Assembly (NCBI RefSeq): GCF_030929495.1
Contig: NZ_JAVFWN010000004.1
Coordinates: 248,001-312,000 of the forward strand
Source: Nocardioides sp. LHD-245
Lineage (GTDB): Bacteria > Actinomycetota > Actinomycetes > Propionibacteriales > Nocardioidaceae
Direction of reading: 5' to 3'
DNA length: 64,000 bases
The notes beneath the pieces were generated by a model. It had not been told where the DNA came from. It saw only the letters and a list, made by a program, of their open reading frames with translations, and did not search any database. The translations under genes and the position numbers were made by a program. Positions 34,995 to 46,984 of this stretch are shown here, one piece after another (positions within the stretch are counted from its first letter, which is position 1; each line of letters opens with the position of its first letter).

Positions 34995-35930
34995 TCACGC
35001 AGCACCGGTGCGGCCTCGTGGCCGCCGGCGGAGCGCCAGCCACGCCGGGACGCCGAGCACGGCGCCCAGCACCAGCCAGGGCACCAGGAAGCCGACGACC
35101 ACGAGCACGGCGCCGAACCCGTCGACGAAGGCGTCCCAGCCCTTCGCCAGCCCGCCGAGGAAGCCGTCCGCGGTGTCGTCCTCGGTGTCCTGGTGGGCCG
35201 CCGGCTGCTCGACGTACACGGTGATCGTGGACATCCCGGTCTGGTCGGCCAGCCAGCGCTGCCGGGACTCGAGCGCGTCGAGATCGGCCTGGCGACTCGC
35301 CAGCTGGGCCTCGATGGCGACGATCTGCTCGATGCTGGAGGCGCGGGCGAGGAGCGCCTCGATCCGCGCGACGCTCTTGCGCTGCGCGCGGATCCGGGCA
35401 TCGACGTCGACCACCTCGGCGCTGACGTCCTGGCCGCTGGTGGTGGTGCCCGTCGGCGTCGCGACCTCCTCCAGGGCGGCCACCGCGTCGTCGAACCGGT
35501 CGCTCGGCACCCGCAGCACCAGCCGGGCCGTCGTCAGCTCACCCTTCTCGCCGGTCGTGGTCTCCTGCTCGCCGACGGTGCCCTGGTGGGCGTCGACCAC
35601 CGCGCGCACCCGCAGCCGGGCGCGGCCCACGTCCTTCGCCTCCAGGGAGACCGTGCCGGTCGAGATGACGGCCGGCTGCTGCGGCGTCGCCGACGTCGCC
35701 GACTTCGCCGACCCGGCTGCGTCGTCGCCGGCCGGCACCGCCGCGGGCGCCTCCGCGTCGGCCGCGCCACCGGCGTCCCGCTCGCTCGCCATCACGCCGG
35801 CCGACGACGCCTCGGCGTCGCGCGAGCCTCCCGAGTCGTCGGAGTCAGGGGAGCCGCCGCAGCCGGCGAGGGCCGCGACCGTGGCGATCGCGGCGAGGGC
35901 GAGGGTGGTACGGCGCGGTGAGGTGTGCAT
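34995..35930 (-). CDS. DUF4349 lipoprotein
   Basis: 311 residues from ATG 35930. A lipoprotein signal ends in LAGC (21-24), so Cys24 is acylated. A Gly/Ala/Asp-rich low-complexity linker follows to about residue 85. Next comes the DUF4349 domain (STGTVSLEAKDVGRARLRVR onward) with a coiled-coil stretch (SIEQIVAIEAQLASRQADLD). A C-terminal membrane helix (about 277-300) and a basic cytoplasmic tail end the protein. It should be anchored by both lipid and helix. It lies 34 bp downstream of DUF58 on the same strand and may be the last gene of that operon. Confidence 0.85.
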   Translation of the reverse strand: MHTSPRRTTLALAAIATVAALAGCGGSPDSDDSGGSRDAEASSAGVMASERDAGGAADAEAPAAVPAGDDAAGSAKSATSATPQQPAVISTGTVSLEAKDVGRARLRVRAVVDAHQGTVGEQETTTGEKGELTTARLVLRVPSDRFDDAVAALEEVATPTGTTTSGQDVSAEVVDVDARIRAQRKSVARIEALLARASSIEQIVAIEAQLASRQADLDALESRQRWLADQTGMSTITVYVEQPAAHQDTEDDTADGFLGGLAKGWDAFVDGFGAVLVVVGFLVPWLVLGAVLGVPAWLALRRRPRGRTGAA

Positions 35931-35964
35931 GCCACTCCGACGCCGCGCCCGGACCGGCGGTTCC

Positions 35965-37308
35965 CTACAGCAGTCCTTGTGCCTTGAGGGCGAGGTAGTG
36001 GTCGGCCAGCGCGGGCGGCAGCTCGCCGGCGTCGGCATCGACGACGTCGACGCCGAGCCGCACCAGCATGTCCCGGATCCGGGCCCGGCGGTGCAGCTCG
36101 TGGGATGCCGCGGCGGCGGCGTACACGTCGTCGGCGGTGGGGGCGGTACCCGGGGCGTTCGCGTCGTCGGCGAGCGTGGCGAGTCGGCTCAGCTCCGGAT
36201 CCCGGACGGACGCGATGACCACCCGGTGGTGCCGGACCAGGACGGGCAGCACGGGCAGCAGGCCGTCGGCGACGGCCGCGGGCTCGAGCGCGGTGAGCAG
36301 CACGACGAGCGCGCGGCGCCGGCCGAAGCCCTGGACGGCGCCCGCGAGCAGGTCCCAGTCGGCCTCGACCAGCGTCGGGTCCAGGTCGGCCATCTGCTCC
36401 TGCAGCCGCGCGGCGACGTCCCGCGCGCCGTGCAGGCGCTGCCGGGCGCGGACCCGCCGGTCGCCGGCCACGAAGTCGATCCGGTCGCCGGCCCGCGACG
36501 CGAGCGCCGCCAGCAGCAGGGCCGAGTCCATCGCCGCGTCGAGGCGCGGCATCCCGTCGGTCTCCGGTTCCCCGACCGCCCGGGCGACCCGCCCGGCGGA
36601 GGTGCGCGAGGTGTCGAGGACGAGCACCACCCGGCGGTCCCGCTCGGGCTGCCAGGTGCGGACCACGACATGGGCCGAGCGCGCCGACGCGCGCCAGTCG
36701 ATGGAGCGGACGTCGTCGCCGCGGACGTACTCGCGCAGCGAGTCGAACTCGGTGCCCTGGCCCCGCACCCGGACGGCGGCACGGCCGTCGAGCTCGCGCA
36801 GCCGGGCCAGCCGCGACGGCAGGTGCTTGCGCGAGTCGAAGGGCGGCAGCGCCCGCACCGAGCCGGGGACGTCGTACGTCCGCTGCCGGGCGACCAGTCC
36901 GAGCGGCCCCCAGGACCGGACCGTGACGCCGTCGGCACGCAGGTCGCCGCGGCGACGGGGGAGGAGCGGCGTGGTCAGCCGGCCCCGGTCGCCCGGGGCG
37001 AGCCGGAGCCGGTAGCGGTTGTCACGCGCCCCCGCGGACGGCTGCCAGGCGTCCCGGATCTGCAGGTGCAGCCGCCGGCCGGTCGCGGCGACCTCCAGGT
37101 CGGACGCGGCCGGGTCGCCCAGCCGGACCGAGCCGGGCGCGCGGCGGGAGAGCGCGGCGAGCCCGGGGGAGGGGGTGAGCAGCCGGTCGAGGCCGACCAG
37201 CAGCAGCACCCCGACCAGCCAGAGCCAGACGGTGCCGGCCTGCGGGCGCAGCACGACCGCCACCAGCCCCAGCAGGAGCAGCAGCGGGACCCGGCCGGAG
37301 ATCGCCAT
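35965..37308 (-). CDS. DUF58 family protein
   Basis: 447 residues from ATG 37308. Two membrane helices (about 7-20 and 27-41) are followed by a cytoplasmic region with the DUF58 signature EFDSLREYVRGDDVRSIDW (187-205). After it comes a von Willebrand A-like domain with a partial MIDAS motif (VLDTSRTS, 230-237). DUF58 proteins are almost always partnered with MoxR ATPases, and here the moxR gene ends 13 bp upstream. Together they are thought to act as a chaperone or assembly system for membrane or secreted complexes. Confidence 0.88.
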   Translation of the reverse strand: MAISGRVPLLLLLGLVAVVLRPQAGTVWLWLVGVLLLVGLDRLLTPSPGLAALSRRAPGSVRLGDPAASDLEVAATGRRLHLQIRDAWQPSAGARDNRYRLRLAPGDRGRLTTPLLPRRRGDLRADGVTVRSWGPLGLVARQRTYDVPGSVRALPPFDSRKHLPSRLARLRELDGRAAVRVRGQGTEFDSLREYVRGDDVRSIDWRASARSAHVVVRTWQPERDRRVVLVLDTSRTSAGRVARAVGEPETDGMPRLDAAMDSALLLAALASRAGDRIDFVAGDRRVRARQRLHGARDVAARLQEQMADLDPTLVEADWDLLAGAVQGFGRRRALVVLLTALEPAAVADGLLPVLPVLVRHHRVVIASVRDPELSRLATLADDANAPGTAPTADDVYAAAAASHELHRRARIRDMLVRLGVDVVDADAGELPPALADHYLALKAQGLL

Positions 37309-37321
37309 CGTGTCGAGCTGC

Positions 37322-38319
<998 letters not shown>

Positions 38320-38323
<4 letters not shown>

Positions 38324-39447
38324 GAGCGTCGTACCTCTCTCCTCAGGTGGGCCAGGTCCTGCGCGAACCGGATCAGGTCCTGGTCGGTCGCCGGGGGCGT
38401 GCGGTCGTCGTCGAGCAGCACGGCGATGCTCTCGACGGAGGTGCCGAGGTGCCGCGCGGCCGCCTCGGCGACCACTGGCGGCGGGGTGCCGCGGTCGAGC
38501 CGGAGGCGGGCGGCGAGGTCGCCGCAGGCCGCGCGGCGCAGTGCCCGGGCGGCATGGGCGCGGTCGCCGCTGCGGCGGTACATCCGGCCGCGGCTGCGGG
38601 CCGTCTCCACCGCCCGGACGACCACCGGCAGCGGCTCGGTCGAGAGCGGGCCCAGTCGCCGGAACCGCCACAGCGCCAGGCCGGTCCCGGCCAGGGCCAG
38701 CACCCACAGCGCGGGTCCGATCCAGTCGGGCAGCAGCGAGCCGATCGTGACGGCGTCGTCGCCCACGGCGTCGGTCGCGTCGGGGACGTACCAGACCAGC
38801 CGCGGGTCGTGCCCGAGCAGTCGCAGCGCGACCGCCGCGTTGTCCGCGCGGGTCACCTGGTCGTTGGTCAGCGCCTGGCCGGCCCCGAACAGGACCAGCC
38901 CGTCGACCGTGCGCACCAGCGCGCCGTCGGTCGCGGGGAAGCAGCCGTCGCCGGCGTACGACGTCGCCTGGTCGACCTCGATCGTCAGTCCGTCGAGCGC
39001 GATGCCCGCGGCACCGTCGGTGCAGCGGGCCGTGACGGCGTCGTCCTCGTCGGCCGGCACCGGGAGCGAGCCGAGGCCGGGCTCGATCTCCTGAAGCAGC
39101 GCGTGGCCGGGCTCGACCAGCACGACCCGGCCCGCGGTCGACGTGTGCTCGCGGAGTCGGGCGAGGGTGCTCGGCGCGAGCTGCTCGGTGCCGGTCACCA
39201 CGACCGTGGTGCCGCTGTCGACCGTGGCCTCCTCGAAGGCGTCCGCGGTGCGCGCGACGGTGACGTCGACGCCCTGGTCGGCCAGCACCCGGGCCACCGC
39301 CTGGGCGCCCTCGGGGCCGGGGTTGCGGGGGTCGGCCTCGCCCGGGTACTGCTCGGTGCCGCGGGTGGTCCACACCGCGGCCGCGAGCGCGAGGACGACC
39401 GCCACGACGATCGTCACCCGCAGGGGGGAGCGACGCGGCCGGGTCAC
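38320..39447 (-). CDS. DUF4350 membrane protein
   Basis: 375 residues from GTG 39447, overlapping the DUF4129 stop by four bases. An N-terminal helix (11-27) leads to an extracytoplasmic domain, in which GPEGAQAVARVLADQGVDVT is the DUF4350 start. A second helix follows at about 247-263 (WIGPALWVLALAGTGLALWR), then a cytoplasmic helical tail. The domain resembles the non-catalytic GATase-like folds found with MoxR systems. It is the third gene of the cassette. Confidence 0.87.
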
Positions 39448-40076
39448 CGGCGAGCCGTCCGTCCGGCGAGCGCGTCGTCGAGCGCCAACAGCTCGCCGGC
39501 CTCGGCGGGCGTCGCCGGACGCTCGCCGTAGAGCACGCCGTCGAAGAGGTCGGCACCGCGCAGCACGGCGGTCCGGTGCTCGGGGAAGACCGTCACGAGC
39601 GCACCGGCCAGCTCGTGCGCCGTCGCCTGGGGGACATCCTCGATCCGCCCGCGCTCGACCTGGCGCACGGCTCCCGCGCGGAAGGCGTCGACGAGCGCTG
39701 TCGCCGGGTCGCCCGCGGCCAGGGCGGCCTCCGCGCGTGCCCGCAGCTCGTCGGCGGTGATCGCCTCGTCGGTGAGGGCGGGAGCGCTCGACGCCCGCCC
39801 GGACGCGGTGCGGCGGGCTCGGCCGACCAGGACGAGCACGGCGGCGACGATGAGCAGCACGACCACGATCGCCGCGGCGGTGGCCAGCCCGGAGGAGCCC
39901 GAGGCTGCGTCGACGGTGCTGGAGATGAGCCGGTCGAGCCAGCGCGTCAGCCGGTCGACGATGTCGTCCTGGTAGTACTCCGGCCGGACCAGCTCGCGGC
40001 GCAGCTCGCGGCGCGCCTCGTCGCCGCTCGGGTCGAGCGGCGGCTCGGCCAGGAGCAGAAGGTGGGCCCCTCTCAT
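39444..40076 (-). CDS. DUF4129 membrane protein
   Basis: 210 residues from ATG 40076, 19 bp after the upstream gene. An extracytoplasmic N-terminus contains PEYYQDDIVDRLTRWL. One membrane helix (about 65-85) follows, then the cytoplasmic DUF4129 domain (ELRARAEAALAAGDPATALV, then ERGRIEDVPQATAHELAGAL). DUF4129 is found with MoxR/DUF58 genes, and some relatives are fused to transglutaminase domains; none is present here. It heads the overlapping part of the cassette. Confidence 0.85.
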   Translation of the reverse strand: MRGAHLLLLAEPPLDPSGDEARRELRRELVRPEYYQDDIVDRLTRWLDRLISSTVDAASGSSGLATAAAIVVVLLIVAAVLVLVGRARRTASGRASSAPALTDEAITADELRARAEAALAAGDPATALVDAFRAGAVRQVERGRIEDVPQATAHELAGALVTVFPEHRTAVLRGADLFDGVLYGERPATPAEAGELLALDDALAGRTARR

Positions 40077-40095
40077 GCGGCGACCTCGCGGGACG

Positions 40096-41244
40096 TCATG
40101 CGGGAACGATCCCCGCCTCCCGCATCAGCTCGACGTCGAAGGCCTCCTTGCGCATGCGGAGGTCGACGTACTGCACCGATGTCACGGCGGCGAGGAAAGG
40201 GGCGACGAAGGCGTTCTGGATCACGAGCGCGACCGCCTGGGTCAAGATCAGCAGCAGCGTCGCGTACTCCGGGGCGGCGATCGCCGCCACGTTGCCGATG
40301 ATGCTGACCGGGAAGGTCAGCAGCCCACCGGCGAACTGGACGATGAGCACGGTGAGCAGGGCGATGCCGAAGGTGCGCCAGTACTGCCGGGAGCTGAGCG
40401 CCCAGCCCCGGCCGATCGCTCCGAACACGCCGATCGGCTCGAGCATGAGGGCCGGCACGGGCAGGTAGTAGAAGCGGATCCACAGCCAGCAGCACAGCGC
40501 GACGAACGCGGGGACCGTGACCACGCCCCAGATCACGACCGGCCAGGGCTCGCCGTCGACGGCCACGACGACGACCACCCAGAGCAGGACGTAGACCAGC
40601 AGCAGGAGGAAGAAGGCCAGGTTGAGGACCAGGGTCAGGCCGAGCAGGCGCCAGCGCTTGCCGTGGGTGGCGGCCCAGGCCTCGCCGAGCCCGAGGCGCC
40701 GGCCGACCGCCGCCGCCCGGGTGACGTGCGCGACCATCCCGGTCACGAACACGACGCCGACCTGCGCCACGACCAGCGACACCAGCAGCGAGCCGTAGGC
40801 CGCCAGCAGGCCGAGCGCGTCGGCGGTGCTCGCGCCGGCGTCGAGCTCCCCGGAGGCGTCCACGGCGATGCCGACCGTGAAGGTGAGGACGATGGTCACC
40901 ACGATCGGGATCACCATGGCCACCGCGGTCACCAGCACCGCGGCGCCCACGGTCGCCTTCGGGTTGAACCGGATGATCCGGAACGCGCCGTCGTAGATGT
41001 TGCCGAGGTTGAGCGGGCGCAGGGGGAGGGCGCCGGGCTTGTGCGCCGCGCCGAGCAGGAGGCCGGGCGCCGGCCGCGGGCCGGGGCCGGACGGGTACGG
41101 CGCCCAGCCCGTGGGGGTCGGGCCGATGCCGGGAGCCTGGCCGGGCGCCTGGCCGGGCGGCGGGTAGGCGGCGGGCGGGGGGCCGGGATCCGCCCGCGGC
41201 GGGGCACCCGGGGGCGGGTACTGCTGCGCGGGGCCGTCGGTCAT
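40096..41244 (-). CDS. multi-pass membrane protein (GDPD membrane-domain-like)
   Basis: 382 residues from ATG 41244. The first 60 residues are a Pro/Gly-rich disordered tail. About seven membrane helices follow from residue 95, preceded by LRPLNLGNIYDGAFRIIRFN, which is typical of actinobacterial proteins annotated with a glycerophosphoryl diester phosphodiesterase membrane domain. No phosphodiesterase catalytic residues are present. It lies 19 bp upstream of the DUF4129-MoxR cassette and is probably the first gene of that operon. Function unknown. Confidence 0.78.
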   Translation of the reverse strand: MTDGPAQQYPPPGAPPRADPGPPPAAYPPPGQAPGQAPGIGPTPTGWAPYPSGPGPRPAPGLLLGAAHKPGALPLRPLNLGNIYDGAFRIIRFNPKATVGAAVLVTAVAMVIPIVVTIVLTFTVGIAVDASGELDAGASTADALGLLAAYGSLLVSLVVAQVGVVFVTGMVAHVTRAAAVGRRLGLGEAWAATHGKRWRLLGLTLVLNLAFFLLLLVYVLLWVVVVVAVDGEPWPVVIWGVVTVPAFVALCCWLWIRFYYLPVPALMLEPIGVFGAIGRGWALSSRQYWRTFGIALLTVLIVQFAGGLLTFPVSIIGNVAAIAAPEYATLLLILTQAVALVIQNAFVAPFLAAVTSVQYVDLRMRKEAFDVELMREAGIVPA

Positions 41245-41637
41245 GCGCGCAATCCTTGCATCCGGACCCGACCTGGCGTGGGGTCCCGTGGGGCGGGCAC
41301 GCGCAGATTTGGCCGACCACCGGAACTCTGCCAAGATGTTCCGGTTGCCCCGGGCAGGCCGCCCGAGGTGCGCGCTAGATCTTGACTACTGAATCGTGCC
41401 TCCCCTGCGGAGTGATCGGCCCACAGATCCACGGGTCCGATCCGCGCCGCGTGGAGCGTGCCCGGTCGTCGAGGTTCAGCTCGTACCGCACGCCGGAGGC
41501 CCGAGACAGCCGAGAACAACAGCTCCACTTCCCCTCCGGGGAGACGTGTGTGCCCGCACAAGGTGCGACACGCCCGACCGCGGGGGTCGGAGCTCAAGGA
41601 CCCAGAGTCGTACGACGAGTAAGGACGAGAGAGACCT
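41245..41637. other. 393-bp control region upstream of the S10 operon
   Basis: This gap separates the divergent membrane-protein gene from rpsJ. It contains a candidate rpsJ promoter near 41309-41337 and therefore a leader of about 290 nt. A short stem, CCGACC (41574-41579) with GGTCGG (41585-41590), lies about 50 bases before rpsJ. I recognise no tRNA and no known riboswitch. Such a long leader could carry ribosomal-protein autoregulation, as L4 does in E. coli, but I cannot identify that structure. Confidence 0.5.
41309..41337 (+). promoter_or_regulatory. candidate promoter of the S10 operon
   Basis: TTGGCC (41309-41314), 17 bp, then CAAGAT (41332-41337), matching the -35 TTGACA and -10 TANNNT consensus in part. 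It is the best-spaced pair in the 393-bp gap. A TTGACT at 41382 has no matching -10 box. Confidence 0.4.
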
Positions 41638-41946
41638 ATGGCGGGACAGAAGATCCGCATCAGGCTCAAGGCCTATGACCACGAGGTGATCGACACCTCG
41701 GCGCGCAAGATCGTGGACACGGTCACCCGTACGGGTGCGAAGGTCGCCGGCCCGGTGCCGCTGCCGACCGAGAAGAACGTCTTCTGTGTCATCCGCTCGC
41801 CGCACAAGTACAAGGACTCGCGCGAGCACTTCGAGATGCGCACCCACAAGCGGCTCATCGACATCATCGACCCCACGCCGAAGACCGTCGACAGCCTCAT
41901 GCGCCTCGACCTGCCGGCCGGTGTCGACATCGAGATCAAGCTCTGA
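41638..41946 (+). CDS. rpsJ: 30S ribosomal protein S10
   Basis: 102 residues from ATG 41638, with a GGACGAGAGAG ribosome-binding region. [20 protein letters not shown] and the [20 protein letters not shown] block identify S10. Besides its place in the 30S head it is the NusE partner of NusB in antitermination. It heads the S10 operon, with rplC starting ten bases after its stop. The upstream gene is unrelated, so tuf/fusA/rpsL do not directly precede it. Confidence 0.97.
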   Translation: MAGQKIRIRLKAYDHEVIDTSARKIVDTVTRTGAKVAGPVPLPTEKNVFCVIRSPHKYKDSREHFEMRTHKRLIDIIDPTPKTVDSLMRLDLPAGVDIEIKL

Positions 41947-41956
41947 GGTTCGGGAC

Positions 41957-42607
41957 ATGACTATTGAGCGCAACGTGAAGGGCCTGCTGGGCACCAAGCT
42001 CGGCATGACCCAGCTCTGGGACGAGAACAACCGGGTCATCCCGGTCACGGTGGTCGCCGCCGGCACCAACGTCGTCACCCAGGTCCGCCAGCCCCAGCCG
42101 GACGGCTACAACGCCATCCAGATCGGCTACGGCGAGATCGAGGGCCGCAAGGTCAACAAGCCGCAGGCGGGTCACTTCGCCAAGGCCGGCTCGACCCCGC
42201 GGCGCCACGTCGTCGAGATCCGCACCGCCGACGCCAGCGAGTACACCGTCGGCCAGGAGCTGCCGGTCGACACGTTCGAGGCCGGCCAGGTCATCGACGT
42301 GACCGGCACCAGCAAGGGCAAGGGCTTCGCCGGTGTCATGAAGCGTCACGGCTTCGCCGGTGTCAGCGCCTCGCACGGTGCCCACCGCAACCACCGCAAG
42401 CCCGGCTCGATCGGCGCGTGCGCCACGCCGGGCCGCGTGTTCAAGGGCCTGCGCATGGCCGGCCGGATGGGTTCCGACACCGTCACCACCCAGAACGTCA
42501 CCGTCCACGCCGTGGACGTCGAGAAGGGCATCGTCCTGATCAAGGGCGCCGTTCCCGGACCCCGGGGCGGTCTCGTCGTTCTCCGCACGGCTGCGAAGAA
42601 GGGCTGA
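41957..42607 (+). CDS. rplC: 50S ribosomal protein L3
   Basis: 216 residues from ATG 41957. [20 protein letters not shown] starts the protein and [14 protein letters not shown] with the HRKPGSIG loop is the L3 signature reaching toward the peptidyl transferase centre. Length is normal. It is the second gene of the S10 operon, followed by rplD after five bases. Confidence 0.97.
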   Translation: MTIERNVKGLLGTKLGMTQLWDENNRVIPVTVVAAGTNVVTQVRQPQPDGYNAIQIGYGEIEGRKVNKPQAGHFAKAGSTPRRHVVEIRTADASEYTVGQELPVDTFEAGQVIDVTGTSKGKGFAGVMKRHGFAGVSASHGAHRNHRKPGSIGACATPGRVFKGLRMAGRMGSDTVTTQNVTVHAVDVEKGIVLIKGAVPGPRGGLVVLRTAAKKG

Positions 42608-42612
42608 TCACG

Positions 42613-43233
42613 ATGGCCAAGAACGTTTCCGTCGACTTCCCCGCCGAGATCTTCGACGTCGAGGTCAACATCCCGCTGATGCACCAGGTCGTCGTCGCCC
42701 AGCAGGCCGCCGCACGCCAGGGCACGCACGCCACCAAGCGTCGCGGCGAGGTCCGCGGCGGTGGCAAGAAGCCCTACAAGCAGAAGGGCACCGGCCGCGC
42801 CCGCCAGGGCTCGACCCGGGCGCCGCAGTTCGCCGGCGGTGGCGTCGTCCACGGCCCGCAGCCGCGTGACTACAGCCAGCGCACCCCCAAGAAGATGAAG
42901 GCCGCCGCCCTGCGCAGCGCCCTCTCCGACCGGGCCCGCAACGAGCGGATCCACGTCGTCGAGGCGCTCGTCACCGGCGACAAGCCGTCGACCAAGGCCG
43001 CCCTCGCCTCGCTCTTCGAGCTGAGCGCCCGTCGCAAGTTCCTCGTCGTGCTCGAGCGCGCCGACAGCCTCACCTGGCTCTCGCTGCGCAACGCGCCCGA
43101 GGTGCACATCGTGGCGGTCGACCAGCTCAACACCCGCGACGTCCTCGTGAGCGACGACGTGGTGTTCAGCAAGGCCGCGTTCGACCGCCTCGTCGGTGGC
43201 AACGACACGGGCGCCGAGGAGGAGAGCAACTGA
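42613..43233 (+). CDS. rplD: 50S ribosomal protein L4
   Basis: 206 residues from ATG 42613. The exit-tunnel loop [19 protein letters not shown] (66-84) is the hallmark of L4. In enterobacteria L4 represses its own operon by binding the S10 leader; whether that happens here is unknown. The stop shares a base with the rplW start (TGATG). The C-terminus ends in an acidic DTGAEEESN tail. Confidence 0.97.
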   Translation: MAKNVSVDFPAEIFDVEVNIPLMHQVVVAQQAAARQGTHATKRRGEVRGGGKKPYKQKGTGRARQGSTRAPQFAGGGVVHGPQPRDYSQRTPKKMKAAALRSALSDRARNERIHVVEALVTGDKPSTKAALASLFELSARRKFLVVLERADSLTWLSLRNAPEVHIVAVDQLNTRDVLVSDDVVFSKAAFDRLVGGNDTGAEEESN

Positions 43234-43538
43234 TGAGCACCCTGCACAAGGACCACCGTGACGTCCTGATCGCGCCGGTGGTGTCGGAGAAGAGCTACAG
43301 CCTCCTCGACGCCAACAAGTACACCTTCCTGGTGCGCCCCGACGCCAACAAGACCGAGATCAAGATCGCCGTGGAGAAGATCTTCGGCGTCAAGGTCACC
43401 TCGGTGAACACGCTCAACCGTCCGGGCAAGGTCCGCCGCACCCGCAACGGCCTCGGCAAGCGCAAGGACACCAAGCGCGCCATCGTGAGCCTGGCTGACG
43501 GTCACCGCATCGACATCTTCGGAGGTCCGGTCTCCTGA
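43233..43538 (+). CDS. rplW: 50S ribosomal protein L23
   Basis: 101 residues from ATG 43233, coupled to rpl[21 protein letters not shown] and the [20 protein letters not shown] loop identify L23, which sits at the exit tunnel and docks trigger factor and SRP. Length is normal. Confidence 0.97.
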   Translation: MSTLHKDHRDVLIAPVVSEKSYSLLDANKYTFLVRPDANKTEIKIAVEKIFGVKVTSVNTLNRPGKVRRTRNGLGKRKDTKRAIVSLADGHRIDIFGGPVS

Positions 43539-43562
43539 CCGGGCCAGGTAGAGGAATCTGAC

Positions 43563-44399
43563 ATGGCTATCCGCAAGTACAAGCCGACCACCCCGGGCCG
43601 TCGCGGCTCCTCGGTGGCCGACTTCGCCGAGATCACCCGGACCACGCCCGAGAAGTCGCTGACCCGTCCGCTGCCCAAGAAGGGCGGTCGCAACAACCAG
43701 GGCCGGATCACCACCCGGCACCACGGTGGCGGTCACAAGCGTGCGTACCGGATCATCGACTTCCGTCGCTACGACAAGGACGGCGTGCCGGCCAAGGTCG
43801 CGCACATCGAGTACGACCCCAACCGCACCGCGCGGATCGCGCTGCTGCACTACGCCGACGGCGAGAAGCGCTACATCGTGGCGCCGAAGGACCTGACGCA
43901 GGGCATGCGGGTGGAGTCGGGCGTCGGTGCCGACATCAAGCCGGGCAACAACCTGCCGCTGCGCAACATCCCCGTCGGTACGACGATCCACTGTGTGGAG
44001 CTCCGTCCCGGTGGCGGCGCCAAGCTGGCCCGCTCGGCCGGCAACAGCGCGCAGCTCGTCGCCCGCGAGGGCTCCCGCGCGACGCTGCGTCTGCCCTCGG
44101 GCGAGATGCGCTACGTCGACGTGCGCTGCCGCGCGACGATCGGCGAGGTCGGCAACGCCGAGCAGTCGAACATCAACTGGGGCAAGGCCGGTCGTATGCG
44201 GTGGAAGGGCAAGCGCCCGACCGTCCGTGGTGTGGTCATGAACCCGGTCGACCACCCGCACGGTGGTGGTGAGGGCAAGACCTCCGGTGGTCGCCACCCG
44301 GTCTCGCCGTGGGGCAAGCCCGAGGGCCGCACGCGCAAGCGCAAGGCGAGCGACTCCCAGATCATCCGACGCCGCAAGTCCGGCAAGAACAAGCGCTGA
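43563..44399 (+). CDS. rplB: 50S ribosomal protein L2
   Basis: 278 residues from ATG 43563. [18 protein letters not shown] and [12 protein letters not shown] (with the conserved His needed for peptidyl transferase function) are present. It is followed 13 bp later by rpsS. Length is usual for the family. Confidence 0.98.
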   Translation: MAIRKYKPTTPGRRGSSVADFAEITRTTPEKSLTRPLPKKGGRNNQGRITTRHHGGGHKRAYRIIDFRRYDKDGVPAKVAHIEYDPNRTARIALLHYADGEKRYIVAPKDLTQGMRVESGVGADIKPGNNLPLRNIPVGTTIHCVELRPGGGAKLARSAGNSAQLVAREGSRATLRLPSGEMRYVDVRCRATIGEVGNAEQSNINWGKAGRMRWKGKRPTVRGVVMNPVDHPHGGGEGKTSGGRHPVSPWGKPEGRTRKRKASDSQIIRRRKSGKNKR

Positions 44400-44412
44400 A
44401 GGAACGTCAGAG

Positions 44413-44694
44413 ATGCCTCGCAGCCTGAAGAAGGGCCCCTTCGTCGACGGCCACCTGCTCAAGAAGGTGGACGCCGAGAACGAGAAGGGCACCCACAACG
44501 TCATCAAGACCTGGTCGCGCCGGTCCATGATCATCCCCTCGATGATCGGCCACACGATCGCGGTCCACGACGGGCGCAAGCACGTCCCGGTCTTCGTGTC
44601 CGACTCCATGGTCGGCCACAAGCTCGGTGAGTTCGCGCCGACCCGCACCTACCGCGGCCACGTCAAGGAAGACCGGAAGGGGCGCCGTCGATGA
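44413..44694 (+). CDS. rpsS: 30S ribosomal protein S19
   Basis: 93 residues from ATG 44413. [18 protein letters not shown] at the start and [20 protein letters not shown] mark S19, a 30S head protein that contacts S13. The stop overlaps the rplV start by four bases (ATGA). Confidence 0.97.
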   Translation: MPRSLKKGPFVDGHLLKKVDAENEKGTHNVIKTWSRRSMIIPSMIGHTIAVHDGRKHVPVFVSDSMVGHKLGEFAPTRTYRGHVKEDRKGRRR

Positions 44695-45121
44695 GCACCA
44701 CCGAGCGTCACCGCACCAGCGCGCGTCGCGAGTCGATCCTGGGCGACGAGCCCGGTGCGTTCGCCACCGCCCGCTTCGTGCGGATCACCCCGATGAAGGC
44801 GCGCCGCGTCGTCGACCTGGTCCGCGGCCTGCCCGCCGACGAGGCGCTGACGCTGCTCCAGTTCGCCCCGCAGTCGGCCTCCGAGACCGTCTCCAAGGTG
44901 CTGGCCAGCGCCGTCGCGAACGCCGCGACCACCGAGGGCCTCGCCACCGGCGACCTGGTCGTCTCGGTCGCGCGGGTCGACGAGGGTCCGACGATGAAGC
45001 GCTGGCGTCCCCGTGCGCAGGGCCGGGCCACCCGGATCAACAAGCGCACGAGCCACATCACCATCGCGGTCCAGCCCGCGGAGACTGTCGTCGCGAAGAC
45101 CAAGAAGGGGGCCAAGAAGTA

Positions 45122-45122
<1 letters not shown>
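44691..45122 (+). CDS. rplV: 50S ribosomal protein L22
   Basis: 143 residues from ATG 44691, coupled to rps[21 protein letters not shown] and the loop [20 protein letters not shown] identify L22; the beta-hairpin loop lines the exit tunnel. The C-terminus has an extra basic tail ([10 protein letters not shown]). The stop codon TAA shares one base with rpsC. Confidence 0.97.
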
Positions 45123-45967
<845 letters not shown>

Positions 45968-45970
45968 CCC

Positions 45971-46390
45971 ATGTTGATGCCGCGTCGCGTCAAGCACCGC
46001 AAGCAGCACCACCCGAAGCGTCGGGGTGCTGCCAAGGGCGGTACGTCGCTGGCGTTCGGTGACTTCGGTATCCAGGCGGTCGAGGGTGCCTATGTCACCA
46101 ACCGCCAGATCGAGTCCGCTCGTATCGCCATGACCCGCCACATCAAGCGTGGCGGCAAGGTCTGGATCAACATCTACCCGGACCGCCCGCTCACCAAGAA
46201 GCCCGCCGAGACCCGCATGGGCTCGGGTAAGGGCTCCCCGGAGTGGTGGGTCGCCAACGTCAAGCCCGGCCGCGTGATGTTCGAGCTGTCCGGCGTGCCG
46301 GAGGACATCGCCCGTGAGGCGATGCGCCGCGCGATCCACAAGCTGCCCATGAAGGCCCGATTCATCACGCGAGAGGCTGGTGAGTTCTGA
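45971..46390 (+). CDS. rplP: 50S ribosomal protein L16
   Basis: 139 residues from ATG 45971. [19 protein letters not shown] and [20 protein letters not shown] are L16 signatures, located near the A-site tRNA. The last base of the stop is the first base of the rpmC start. Confidence 0.97.
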   Translation: MLMPRRVKHRKQHHPKRRGAAKGGTSLAFGDFGIQAVEGAYVTNRQIESARIAMTRHIKRGGKVWINIYPDRPLTKKPAETRMGSGKGSPEWWVANVKPGRVMFELSGVPEDIAREAMRRAIHKLPMKARFITREAGEF

Positions 46391-46626
46391 TGGCGAACGT
46401 CATCCGCGCCCACGAGCTGGACGAGCTCAACGAGGTCGACCTCGAGGCCAAGCTGCGCGAGGCCAAGGAGGAGCTGTTCAACCTGCGGTTCCAGGCGGCC
46501 ACCGGCCAGCTGGAGAGCCACGGCCGGCTCCGCACGGTCAAGAAGGACATCGCCCGGATCTACACCGTGGTGCGTGAGCGCGAGCTCGGCATCCGGACCG
46601 CTCCGGCAACGGACGAGGAGAACTGA
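46390..46626 (+). CDS. rpmC: 50S ribosomal protein L29
   Basis: 78 residues from ATG 46390, sharing one base with rpl[21 protein letters not shown] and the [19 protein letters not shown] helix are typical of the two-helix L29 protein near the exit tunnel. Confidence 0.96.
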   Translation: MANVIRAHELDELNEVDLEAKLREAKEELFNLRFQAATGQLESHGRLRTVKKDIARIYTVVRERELGIRTAPATDEEN

Positions 46627-46916
46627 TGAGCACGGAGTCCAACGAGGTGGGCAACGAGACCGCTCAGCGCAACGCCCGCAAGACCCGTGAGGGCCTCGTG
46701 GTCAGCGACAAGATGGACAAGACCGTGGTCGTGTCCGTCGAGGACCGCGTCAAGCACGCTCTGTACGGCAAGGTCCTGCGCCGCAACACGCGGCTCAAGG
46801 CCCACGACGAGCAGAACGACTGCGGCGTCGGCGACCGTGTCCTCATCATGGAGACCCGCCCGCTGTCGGCCACCAAGCGCTGGCGCGTGGTGGAGATCCT
46901 CGAGCGCGCCAAGTAG
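46626..46916 (+). CDS. rpsQ: 30S ribosomal protein S17
   Basis: 96 residues from ATG 46626, one-base overlap with rpmC. An acidic N-terminal extension ([19 protein letters not shown]) precedes the OB fold ([20 protein letters not shown]). It is the last gene of the S10 half; a 68-bp gap with a small hairpin separates it from rplN, where the spc half begins. Confidence 0.96.
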   Translation: MSTESNEVGNETAQRNARKTREGLVVSDKMDKTVVVSVEDRVKHALYGKVLRRNTRLKAHDEQNDCGVGDRVLIMETRPLSATKRWRVVEILERAK

Positions 46917-46984
46917 TCCACACGTTCGGCCAGGCTCACCGCCCGTGAGGCGATGAGAACCGGCACGACAACCAGGAGAAATCG

